In this document: piece after piece, positions 7,848 to 18,700 of the stretch | Position numbering within the stretch: the stretch's first letter is position 1 | Layout: each line of letters opens with the position of its first letter | Assembly: GCA_965212135.1 (NCBI GenBank) | Contig: OZ243044.1 | Span: 1,488,001 to 1,552,000 of the forward strand | Reading direction: 5' to 3' | Origin: Bin75 sp965212135 | GTDB lineage: Bacteria > Nitrospirota > Nitrospiria > Nitrospirales > UBA8639 | DNA: 64,000 bases | The notes under the pieces: model-generated | Databases searched by the model: none | What the model was told of the DNA's origin: nothing | What the model saw: only the letters and a program-made list of their open reading frames with translations | Made by a program: the position numbers and the translations under genes

Positions 7848-8429
7848 ATGACGCCCGACGACATTACCCGGCGGTTTCAGGAAAGCGGGGACGTGAAACT
7901 CCGGTTTGCGCGCGCCTGCGCCGAACAAATTGCGGGGGTGGCGGACCTCATGATCCAGGCCATTCAGTCGGGAAGGAAAGTGGTGTTGTTCGGCAATGGA
8001 GGCAGCGCCACGGATGCGTCACACATTGCCGCGGAGTTTGTGGGGCGCTACGACCGGGATCGTCTGCCGTTGCCGGCCCTGGCGCTGACCGCGGACGGGG
8101 CGGCCTTGACGTGCATCGCGAATGATTATGGCTACGCGGACGTGTTTGCGCGGCAGCTTGACGCACTCGGTCAACCGGGCGACGTCGCGATTGCCATGAG
8201 CACCAGCGGAAACTCGCCCAACGTGGTGAAGGGGGTTGAAACCGCCCGGAAAAAAGGCCTGATCACCGTGGGGTGGACGGGGCGGGACGGGGGCAAACTC
8301 GCGGGCCTGGTTGATCATCCGTTCCGTGTTCCGTCAACGGTCACCGCGCGCATTCAGGAATGCCACCTCACGCTTGGCCACGTGTTGTGTGAACTCGTTG
8401 AAGAGAAAATCGTTGCGCGCGCCTCGTAA
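7848..8429 (+). CDS. gmhA: Phosphoheptose isomerase (SIS domain)
   Basis: 193 residues, the normal GmhA length. SIS-domain motifs are clear: VVLFGNGGSATDASHIAAEF near residue 45 and MSTSGNSPNVVKGVETAR near residue 120, plus the late ECHLTLGHVLCELVE. GmhA converts sedoheptulose 7-phosphate to D-glycero-D-manno-heptose 7-phosphate, the first step to the heptose of the LPS inner core, which fits a diderm host. DiaA-like proteins share the fold, so heptose synthesis is the likely rather than the only reading. The gene overlaps the next one by a few codons. Confidence 0.9.
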   Translation: MTPDDITRRFQESGDVKLRFARACAEQIAGVADLMIQAIQSGRKVVLFGNGGSATDASHIAAEFVGRYDRDRLPLPALALTADGAALTCIANDYGYADVFARQLDALGQPGDVAIAMSTSGNSPNVVKGVETARKKGLITVGWTGRDGGKLAGLVDHPFRVPSTVTARIQECHLTLGHVLCELVEEKIVARAS

Positions 8430-9411
8430 ACCTCCCGCGTCCGCCGGGCCGCTGGACGTTTCCCGCCTGAAAACCTATTCGCTGAACACGCGCCGGAGCA
8501 AGGTCCGGGTCTCCGACTTTTCCGTTCCGTGGAAAACCGGGCGGTCGTTTGCCGCCTTTCTGTCGTCGCTCCCCGACGTGCTGGCGGTCAAGACCCTGCG
8601 GGGCCTGGCCAACGACGTGGCCCTGGCCAGACAACGGGGCCGTCCGGTGATTCTCGGCATGGGCGCGCACCCGACGAAAGTCGGGCTGAATCCCGTGATC
8701 GTGGACCTGATGAAACGGGAGATCATCACGGCGGTCGCCGTGAACGGGGCGGGCGTCATTCATGATTTCGAGTTGGCGTTGATGGGCCATACCTCGGAGG
8801 ACGTTGAAGCGGAAATTGATTCCGGCCGGTTTGGGATGGCCGAAGAAACGGGGCGCATGATTAATGAGGCCATTCTGGAAGGGATGCACCGCGGCATCGG
8901 GATTGGAGAAGCCGTTGGCCGCTACATTCTTCGGCGGCGCAAACGGTTTCCGAATTGGAAGACCAGTTTTGTGGCGACGGGCGCGCAACTCGGCCTGCCC
9001 GTGACCGTGCACGTGGCCGTCGGCACGGACATTGTGCATATGCATCCGTCGGCGGATGGCGCCGCTCTCGGTGCGGGGTCGTTGCTGGACTTTCGAAAAC
9101 TGACCGCCGTGGTGTCCAACATGGAAGGGGGCGTCTATGTGAATTTGGGGTCGGCGGTCCTCTTGCCGGAAATCTTTTTAAAGACCGTCACCTTGAGCCG
9201 GAATTTGGGGAAGCCCCTCAAGAAAATCACCACCGCGAACATGGATTTTCTCCCGCATTATCGTCCGTTGACCAACGTGGTGAAACGACCCACGCAAAAA
9301 GGCGGCCGGGGGTATGCGTTGACGGGTCATCATGAAATCATGTTTCCCCTGTTGGCCGCCGCCGTCATAGAAGCGCTTGATGGCCGCCCCGGCCGGCGCG
9401 CAAGAACGTAG
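8413..9411 (+). CDS. Conserved protein of unknown function overlapping gmhA
   Basis: About 332 residues from a TTG at 8413 (preceded by AAGAG), overlapping the gmhA 3' end by 17 bases; the frame is open further upstream but inside gmhA. Distinctive segments are VILGMGAHPTKVGLNPVIVD, AVAVNGAGVIHDFELALMG, GTDIVHMHPSADGAALGAGS and the late GYALTGHHEIM. The glycine-rich loops and His/Asp-rich GTDIVHMHP suggest a nucleotide- or metal-binding fold; I have a weak memory of similarity to deoxyhypusine-synthase-like proteins but cannot support it. Coupling to gmhA suggests a sugar-phosphate or cell-envelope role. Confidence 0.7.
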   Translation: MRAPRKPPASAGPLDVSRLKTYSLNTRRSKVRVSDFSVPWKTGRSFAAFLSSLPDVLAVKTLRGLANDVALARQRGRPVILGMGAHPTKVGLNPVIVDLMKREIITAVAVNGAGVIHDFELALMGHTSEDVEAEIDSGRFGMAEETGRMINEAILEGMHRGIGIGEAVGRYILRRRKRFPNWKTSFVATGAQLGLPVTVHVAVGTDIVHMHPSADGAALGAGSLLDFRKLTAVVSNMEGGVYVNLGSAVLLPEIFLKTVTLSRNLGKPLKKITTANMDFLPHYRPLTNVVKRPTQKGGRGYALTGHHEIMFPLLAAAVIEALDGRPGRRART

Positions 9412-9618
9412 GCATCGCGTCGTCTCCCCCCATGGATTGTCTCGCCGCCCCACGCCCCCCCTCAACCCCTTGCATTCCCCCACCATTTTAGTTTACAGTC
9501 CCCCAATCAATCACCAACAACCCGAATTTGGGGCCGTTTATCGTCAATTCTTGCGTATCGCTATCCTGAAAACGAAGTGATGCGCCGGCGTTTATTTACA
9601 CTTGAAAGAGACCATACC
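9412..9618. other. Non-coding 5' region of the autotransporter
   Basis: No convincing gene. The first part is C-rich and G-poor on the + strand, the second half more AT-rich. TTGCAT at about 9471 followed by a weak TTACAG could be a promoter, but it is not strong. AAAGAG shortly before the ATG at 9619 can serve as a ribosome-binding site. Confidence 0.4.
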
Positions 9619-9753
9619 ATGACTTTTTCCATTCGCTCGTTTGGGTTCAAAAATGCGCTGAAAGCGCCGTACCGCGCGCCTTTCCACGCGCCTTTGGGCG
9701 TTGCGGCGGCCATTCCCCCCCCCCCCCTTCACGGCTCACGAGGCCGGCTATAA
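9619..9753 (+). CDS. Leader ORF with C13 tract, translationally coupled to the autotransporter
   Basis: 44 codons: MTFSIRSFGFKNALKAPYRA and onward through a proline run encoded by 13 consecutive C, ending at TAA 9751-9753. That stop overlaps the autotransporter ATG as TAATG. The ATG at 9619 has AAAGAG about eight bases upstream. With 14 or 11 C the same frame would read straight into the autotransporter, adding a basic extension of about 45 residues before its signal peptide. With 12 C it would run past the ATG and stop at a TAG near 9774. Whether the leader is translated is inference from its start site and the coupling geometry. Confidence 0.5.
   Translation: MTFSIRSFGFKNALKAPYRAPFHAPLGVAAAIPPPPLHGSRGRL
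9715..9727 (+). repeat. Poly-C tract, 13 bases
   Basis: Thirteen uninterrupted C between CATT and TTCACGG, 25 bases before the autotransporter ATG. It is the longest mononucleotide run I saw in the window. Runs of this length slip readily during replication and are typical phase-variation switches of surface proteins. Confidence 0.9.
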
Positions 9754-12700
9754 TGGCCGGGCGCGGAATTATGTGTAGGGCGGCGGCCCTCGCCGTGGCG
9801 CTTTTTGCGCTGACCTTGCTTCCCGCCCAGCATGCGGCGGCGCAGGTTAATTTGGCCATCGGCGCGCTGACCTCTTCGGAGGACAGCGTGCGTACCGGCG
9901 GCCCTGATTACACCCTCACCGCCACCGTAACCAATAGCGGGGATGCGGCGCCGGTGGGCAGCGTGTTCGTGGATTATTATGTTGACATCGTCAATCGTCG
10001 AGACTTCAGTCGAGCCGACCGTGTGGACGTAGTGGAGATTACGACGCTCACCGCAAGCGGCGGGGCGGTCCCCTCCTTTGTTGCGGCCGCTTCTTCCGTC
10101 ACCCCGTCCACCAGAAACCCGCGACCCCTGTATCATTTCGCTTGTATCCGCACGAATGACAATGACCTCAACTCCTGTACGCCGACTATTGAAGTCGAGC
10201 TGACAGCGGCGGCGGGGATATACCTGCTTATTAACCAGATTTCTGGTCTGCCGGGTAGTAACCGGATCATAGGGACTCACGACACGTTCACCGCGCGCGT
10301 CAACGTGCTCAACCGGGGAGATGCGGGCACCCCGCCCGTGGACATGGACGTTTATCAAGTGCGGCAGACCGCCGCGCAGGCGGCTGCGAATGAAGTACCC
10401 CCGCTGGGCGCTATCAGCGCGCTAACGCCTGTGGCAAGCGGTCAGGCAAGAGGGATCGGAGGGGTTGGAAATATTCGAGCGACCAACAACGGCGAGGCGA
10501 TAATCACCATCGCCGTGCCGGCGACGCCGGGCGTCTATTATTATTACTCCTGTGTCCGCACCCCGCCGGCGCCGCCGCACCCAACCGCTCAAGAAACCTG
10601 CTTCAGGGCGTCTGCTTCAGTGACCGTGGTGGAGCCGCCGAACCCGCCGGGTGTACGATTTGCTCTGGTGAATACCCCCGGTGACCGTACCCTGACACTA
10701 AGCCCCGGCGATACCACCTTTTCGGGAAATGTTTCGGTCATCAATGATGGGCCGGACGCTGTAGCCGCCAATTCCATCATTCTAAGATTTTACCGCTCCG
10801 CCGATGCCACGCTCACGCGAGACACCACCACCTTCGCGGGCACCAACGGCGACACGCTGACAGCGACCACCGTAACGATTACAAACGACTACGCCGTAGA
10901 CCAGCAACGGGCACATGGCGGGACGTTCCCCTTGCCCCCGCTGCGGCCGGGCGAAACCTTCAATTACATCGTGTGTGCGGACCATCCCTCTGATACCAAT
11001 TTCGAAAACAACTGCGCCGACTCAACCACGCGTGGAGACCATATTGCCGTAACCGTAAGCGGGATGTTTGACGACTTCGCAGGCGACACCGGCACCACGG
11101 GGAGGTTCCCCCTGACAGAGATCACCGGCGAGATTGAACTGGCCGGCGATACCGACTGGTTCGCCTTTACGGGTTTGACCGCCGGCAACACCTATAGTCT
11201 GTCGCTGACCGAGCACTTTGATGGCAGGGGCATTTTGAGTCCGGTGCTCACGCTGCGTAATGCCGCCGGAGACGCGCTTGCCACAGCAGATGAGAGCGGA
11301 GAAAATATTGACGGACGCGCATTTCAGGCTATCAACGCGTACCTACTGCCGGACGCCGATGTGTATGTTGAAGTGAGCGGCGGGGGCAACGCAGTCGGAA
11401 CGTACCGCCTGTCCGGATCGTTTATTGGCGTGGCTGACCTGACCGTTGCGGTCACGCGTGCCAATGCCGACCCGGTGCCGGCCGGCGGCGACTTTGACCT
11501 CACCTACGTGGTATCCAATTCGTCTGAGCCCGGCTTGCGCGGCAGCACGCTGGCCACCGTGATGCGCTATTACCGCTCCACGGATGCGGAGATCACCACC
11601 GCCGACACCATCGTGCAAACCGGCACCCCGCCGGCCAATGTTGAAACCGCTATTCCCGCGCTTGGCCGAGCAGAAACCTTCAACGGGGATGGCGGTCAGG
11701 AGACCATCACCCTGACCATCCCGGGCGGCGGCGTCTCGGGAACCATCTATTATGGCGCCTGCGTCGTGCCGGCTTTCGGAGAGTTCGATGATGACAACAA
11801 CTGCTCCCCCGGCGTTGCCGTAGCCATCACCACGCCCGCCTCCATCACCGCCACCAACCCCGACCCGCTGGTTGAAAACACCCTGAACGGGGCCACGCTG
11901 GAAGTAACGCTGGCAGTCGGCACGTACGCCGCCTCCCTGACTCCCTCCGATTTCACCCTGACCACCATTATTTCCCGCCCGACCGTATCGGTGGTGCGCG
12001 ACAGCGACACCCAGGCCACGCTGACCCTGGTCTACGACGGCACCGACTTTGACATGGACGAGACCATTCAAGTGTTCGTGCTGCCCCCGGCCCACAGCGG
12101 CACCGGCACCCTGGACGCCGGCACGGTAACGGTAACCGCCATCGTTGAAAACAACGTCGCCACGCTGTCCGCCCTCGCCTTGTCCGGCGGCGTCTCGCTC
12201 ACCCCGCCCTTCGACTCCGGCACGTTCATGTACACCGCCGCCGCCGCCAACAGCGTAACCGACCTCGTGGTAACGCCGACCGCCACCGATGACTTCGCGA
12301 CCATCGCCGTCAACGGCAATGCCGTGGACAGCGGCGCCGCCGCCGCCGCGATTGCGCTGACCGCGGGCATGGCCACCGATATTGATGTGCTGGTTACCGC
12401 CTCGGACGGCGCCGCCACGCGATCCTATCGCCTCGCCGTTACCCGCTCGACGGTGCCCGACGTCACCTGCGCGCTCGGCGGCCCGGCGATGCCCGCCACC
12501 CTGACCGTGACCTTTGGCGACCGCATAACCCTGGTCGGCCACCCGAACGGCCCCTCCCAGTTGGGGGAGTTGATCTGGCGTTCCAATCCGCTCGGGATCG
12601 GCACGTTTATAGATGATGTGGACACCCACAGCGCCATCTGGACGGCGCCGGCTACCGACCAGGACGCGTTCACCCTGGAGTATGGCAGCCTCGGCAAATC

Positions 12701-15700
12701 TGATACCTGCACCGTCGCCGTAACCGTAACCGGCCCGCTCACCTTCGCCGACGCCGTCATTGCCCCGCAAATCTACCCGGCCACCACCGACGTCGGCACC
12801 GTAACCCTGCCGGTCATCTCCGGCGGAGACGGCGGCACCATCACCTACACCCTCGCCCCGGCCCTGCCCGCCGGCCTGACCTTTGACGGAGACGCCACCC
12901 CCCCGGCCATCACCGGCGCCCCGGAGGCCATCACCGCCGAAGCGGACTACACCTACACCGCCGCCGAAACCGGCGGCGACACCGTTGAACTGGACTTCAC
13001 CCTGGAGGTAACCGCCGCGCCCATCACCATTACCGGCGGCGGCGGCGGCCCCAGCGACCTCGCCGCCACCGTCGTTGAAGACAGCGAAGCCTTCGGTGAC
13101 GCCACCGGCACCCTGACCATCACCAACCCCAACCCCGGCGGCAGCGACGAGTTCGTCGCCATCACCGCCTCCGACCCCGAGGGCATGGGCACCTACGGCG
13201 ACTTCACCATCGCCGCCGACACCGGCGTCTGGACCTACACCCTGGACAACGCCGACGACGACACCAACGCCCTGGACGCCCTCGTAATCGTTCCAGACGT
13301 CTTCACCGTCGCCGCCGCCGCCGACAACACCGTTACCCAGGTCATCACCATCAGCGTAACCGGCGCGAATGACGCGCCCACCGCCACCATCACCGCGCCT
13401 GCGGAGGGTACGCAGGTGAACTTCGACGCGATGGTCACCCTGACCGCCACCGGCAGCGACCCTGACACCGCCGACACCGGCGACACCTTGAGTTACCAAT
13501 GGAGCGCGGCCCCCGACACCGGCAGTTTCGGCAATGCCGCCGCCGCGAGTACCACCTGGACCGCCCCCGCCAGCGGCACCGACCCGGTCATCCTGACCCT
13601 GACCGTTATGGATGACGCCACCACGCCCCTCTCCGGCACGGCAACGGTCACCGTCAACCCGGTCGCCGTAACGGTTACGTTCGGCGCCGGCGGCACCACC
13701 GGCGGCGTTACCGAAGACGACCCCGCCGCCAACACCGCCACCGGCACCCTGGACGTGACCAGCAGCGACGGCAACAACGACGTGGTGGCGCAGACCGACA
13801 CGCCCGGCACCTACGGCGCCTTCTCCATCACCGCCGGCGGCGTCTGGACCTACACCCTGGACCCCGCCAACACCGTCATCAACGCCCTGGCGGCGGGCGA
13901 GACTCTTGACGACCCCTTCACCGTCGCCGCCGAAGCCAACACCGCCGCCACCGTGGTCATCACCATCACCATCACCGGCGCCAACGACGCGCCCACCGTC
14001 GTCATCAGCGCGCCCACGGAGGGTATGCAGGTGAACTTCAACTCGGCGGTCACGCTGACCGCCACCGGCGCCGACCCGGATACCGGCACCACCCTGACCT
14101 ACCAATGGAGCGCGACCCCCAACACCGGCAGTTTCGCCGATCCCACCGCCGAGGACACCACTTGGACCGTCCCCGCAAGCGGCACCACCCCGGTAACCCT
14201 GATCCTGACCGTTAGGGATGACGCCACCCCGTCCCTCACCGGCACCGCACAAGTCATGGTCAACCCGCGCGCCGCGCCGCCGGTCGACGTCACTTGCGCG
14301 GAAGGCGGCCCGGCGATGCCCGCCACCCTGAGCGTGGGTTTTGGCGGCCAGGTAACCCTGCAAGGCTTCACGCCCCCTTTTGGCGCGCCGTTGCTCTGGC
14401 GCACGCAGCCGCCCGGGATAGGCGCGTTCGCCGGCCCCCGCTCCCGCACCATCTGGACGGCGCCGACTCACGACCCGGGCGCGTTCAACGTGGTGTATAG
14501 CACCGGCGGTACGTCTGCTACCTGCACCGTCGCCGTAACCTTGAGCGGCCCATTATCCTTCGCCGCCGCCTTCGCACCCCAAACCTACCAACTCGGCATT
14601 GACGTCGGCACCGTAACCCTGCCCGTGGTCTCCGCCGGCGCCGGCGCAGCAACCTACGCCCTCACCCCGGCCCTGCCCGCCGGCCTGACCTTTGACGGAG
14701 ACGCCACCCCCCCGACCATCACCGGCACCCCGGAGGCCATCGCCGCCGAAGCGAACTACGCCTACACCGCCACCACTGCCGGCGGCGCCCTTGACCTGCC
14801 CTTCACCCTGGAAGTAACCCTGCAGACCATCACCATTAACGCCGCCACCGCCGCCGACACCGCCGGCGCCGTCACCGAAGACGCCGCCACCGACACCGTC
14901 ACCGGCACCCTGACCATCACCAACCCCAACCCGGCCCCCAACGACAGCGTTGAATTCGTCGCCATCACCGCCTCCGAGGGCATGGACAGCTTGGGCACCT
15001 TCACCATCACCGCCGCCGGCGCCTGGACCTACACCCTGGACAACGCCGACGACGACACCAACTCCCTGGCCGCGAGCGAAGGGGTTAGTTCGACCTTCAC
15101 CGTGGTGGCCGCCGCCGATAACACCGTCACCCAGAACATCATCATCACCATCACCGGCGCCAACGACGCGCCCACCGCCCGCATCACCGCCCCGGCGATG
15201 GGCGCCGAAGTGTCCTACAACGGCGTCCTGACCCTCACCGGCAGCACCAGCAGCGACCCGGATATCAGCGACACCCCGGACACCCTGACGTTTGCGTGGG
15301 ACGACGGCTCCGAAACCACCGGCACGTTTGGCGACACCAGCGCCGCCGACACCACCTGGACCGCGCCGTCCACCGGCACGCTTGGGGGCATAACCTTGAG
15401 ATTGACGGTCACCGACAGCAGCGGCGCAACGAGCAACACCACGGTCATCATCCAACTGGTGGCGCTCACCATCACCTTTGCCGACGACACCACCGGCGCA
15501 GTCACCGAAGACGGCGACCTCACCGACACCGGCGCCCTGACCGTTACCAGTTCCGACCCCACCGGCAGCACCGATGTTACGCCGCTCACCGATGAAGACG
15601 GCGACTACGGCCTGTTCAGCATCGCCGCCGGCGGCGCCTGGACCTACACCCTCGGCGGCAACCCCGACAACGAGACCGCCGTCAACGCCCTGCCCGGCCC

Positions 15701-18700
15701 CGGCGCCGGCGGCATCGCCGACAACGTCGCCTCCGGCGCCGAAGTAACCGACACCTTCACCGTTACCGCCGCCGCCGGCGGCACACCCCAGGACGTCGTC
15801 ATCACCATCACCGGCGCCAACGACCCGCCCACCGCCGTCATCAGCGCGCCCCTGCCCAACGCGCAAGTGGACTTCGGCGCGACCGTAACGCTGACCGGCA
15901 GCGCCACCACCGACCCGGACACCGATCTTGCTGGCGACCTGGGCTACAGTTGGAGCGCCAGCCCGCCGGGTCGCGGCAGCTTTACCGACAGCAACGGCCG
16001 TGAAGGCATTTGGATCGCCCCCGCCACCGTCGGGGCCGTAACCTTGCGGCTGACCGTTACCGAGGTTTTCTTCCCCGGCACCCGGGACATCACCGAAGTC
16101 ACCGTCAACCCGGTCGCCGTCTCGGTTGCCTTCACCGGCAGCGTCATCACCGGCGCCGTCGTTGAGGCTGGCACCTCCGCCGGCACCACCACCGCCACCG
16201 GCGCCCTGACCGTCGTGACCGCCAGCGACAACACAAACGTCGTAGTCCAGACCGACCAGCCCGGCACCTACGGCATGTTCTCCATCACCGCCCCCGGCGC
16301 CTGGACCTACACCCTGGACAACGAAAACGCCGCCACCAACGCCCTGACCGGCGGCCAAGTCGTAACCGACACCTTCACCGTAACCGCGAGCGTCAACCCC
16401 GCCGCCACCGTGGACATCACCATCACCATCACCGGCGCCAATGACGCGCCCGAAGTGACCATCAGCGCGCCGACCCCGCCGATGACCGGCACCTTCAGCG
16501 TCGTATCCGGCCGCCAGGTCACCCTGCGCGCCACCGCCACCGACCCGGACATCGGCGCCACCCTGGCCTACGCATGGACCACAAGCCCCGCCAACCAGGG
16601 CACTTTCGCCGGCGAAACCAGCGCCAACACCACCTGGGACACGCCCACCGTTACCGAAGACACGCCCGTCACCCTGACCCTGACCGTCTCCGATAACGCC
16701 CCCTCCAACCCCGCCACCGGCACCGCCACCTTCGACCTCACCGTTACCATAGGCCCGTCCGTCGCCGGCAACGGCATAGACGACGGCGACGCAACCACCA
16801 CCGCCGACAACCCCTTAATGCTCACCCCCGCCACGTTTGACGCCGCCACCGGCGTTACCACCGGTGGCATCGCCTGCGGCATGTTGACGGTCTCCAACAT
16901 CCCGACCGACCAGAGCACCGGCAACCCGGCCTCCGTCGTCCACCGCATCACCGACCAGCCCCCTCGCGGCATCGTAACCATAGTCGACGACTGCGCCCTG
17001 ACCTCCAACGTCGGCGACAACTGGAACTACCAACTGGACAACAGCCTCGACACCGCCATAAACCTCGGCCCCACCGACTCCGCCACCGACAGCTTCGGCA
17101 TAGAAACCACCGTCGGCGACATCACCATTAACAGCGTCATCAGCGTCAGCCTCCCCTCGGGCACCTTCCCCGACGACAGCCCGATTATCGTCTTCGCCGG
17201 CGGCTCAAGCATGACCGTGGACGAAGGCGAGATGGATGTTACCCTGGATGCCAGCGGCACCCGCGACCCCGAAGACGGGCAGAGCGGCCTGGGCTTCACA
17301 TGGACGCAAGACGCCGCCGACGACGTGCAAGTCACCCTCTCCGGCGCAAACACCGACACCGCCACCTTCACCGCCCCCGACGAGCGCACCATCCTGAACT
17401 TTGACCTCATGGTCACCAACACAAACGGGCCATCCGCCACCGCCACGCTCACCGTCCGCGTAGGCCGCAGCCAGTTTGACAATGTGCACCGCGCCATTCT
17501 CCCCGAAGTCACCCGTGCCATGATGGACACCACCGTCAGCGCCATTGCCCGGCGGACCGAGCAAGCCGCCGCCGACCATGACGCCTCCGGCGGCGCCACC
17601 TTCAGCCTGGGCGGCCAGTCCACCCTGGCGGACGTACTGCAATCAAACGGGGAAGCCCTGAACACCGGCGCCTTCAATGTCAAATCCCTCCTGGGCCGCT
17701 CTGCCTTTGCCCTGCCGCTCAACCAAGCCGGCGGGCCGCTGGCCGGCGTCACCCTGTGGGGCAACGGCGCCTACCGCAACCTGTCCGGCAACAGCGCCAC
17801 CGTGGACTGGGACGGCGACCTGTTCGGCGCCACCGTCGGCGGGGATGCCTGGCTGACCGACACCCTCTTGACCGGCCTGGCCGTCTCCTGGGCCGACGGC
17901 ATCTTTGATTACACCGACCGCAGTGGTACCGACCCGGCCCCCGGCACCTATCAGGCCACCCTGACCAGCCTGCACCCCTACGTCAGCACCAGCCTGCTGG
18001 ACGGGCAGGTGACCCTCTGGGCCACCGGCGGCTACGGCTGGGGCGAAGTTGAGATCACCGACACCGCCGACCCCACGGCCGACGGCACCGTCACCGCCGA
18101 CACCCGGCTGGCCACCGCCGCCGTGGGCGGCGCCGGCCGCCTGCTGAACCAGCCGGGCCTCCTGACCCCCGACGGCACCACCACGGTGCGGGTCAAAGCC
18201 GAAGCCCTGACTACGGCGATCAAAGCCGAGCAACAAGGCGACCGCCTGGCCGGCCTGACCACGGACGCCCGGCGGCTGCGGCTGACCCTGGAAGGCAGCC
18301 ATGAGCAACCCTTACCCCATGGCGCCCACCTGACCCCCAGCGTGGGCGTGGGCCTGCGGCATGACGCCGGCGACGGCCGCACCGGCACCGGCGCGGAAGT
18401 CAGTGGCGGCCTGCGCTACGCCCATCCCGCCCTGCGGCTGACGCTGGAAAGCCGGGGCCGGGTGTTGCTCGCCCATGGCGGCGACTACGACGACTGGAGC
18501 GTGAGCGGACGGGTGACCCTGGCGCCGGGCGCCCAGGGGCAGGGCCTGGCCGTCACGCTGGAACCAACCTATCAAACCACCACCAGCGCCAGCGGGCTGG
18601 CGCAGTTGTGGGAACACGGCACAGCCAACCGCCCGGCGCCCAGCGGCCCGACCACGCCGCAGGGCCTCATGGACGCCACCGTCGCCTACGGGCTGCCGGT

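Noticed and set aside
11343..16358. Very long minus-strand open frames (over 1000 and 600 codons) opposite the autotransporter
   Set aside because: They are Gly/Val/Ala-rich shadows caused by the repetitive GC-rich codons of the real gene, with no domain or start signal.
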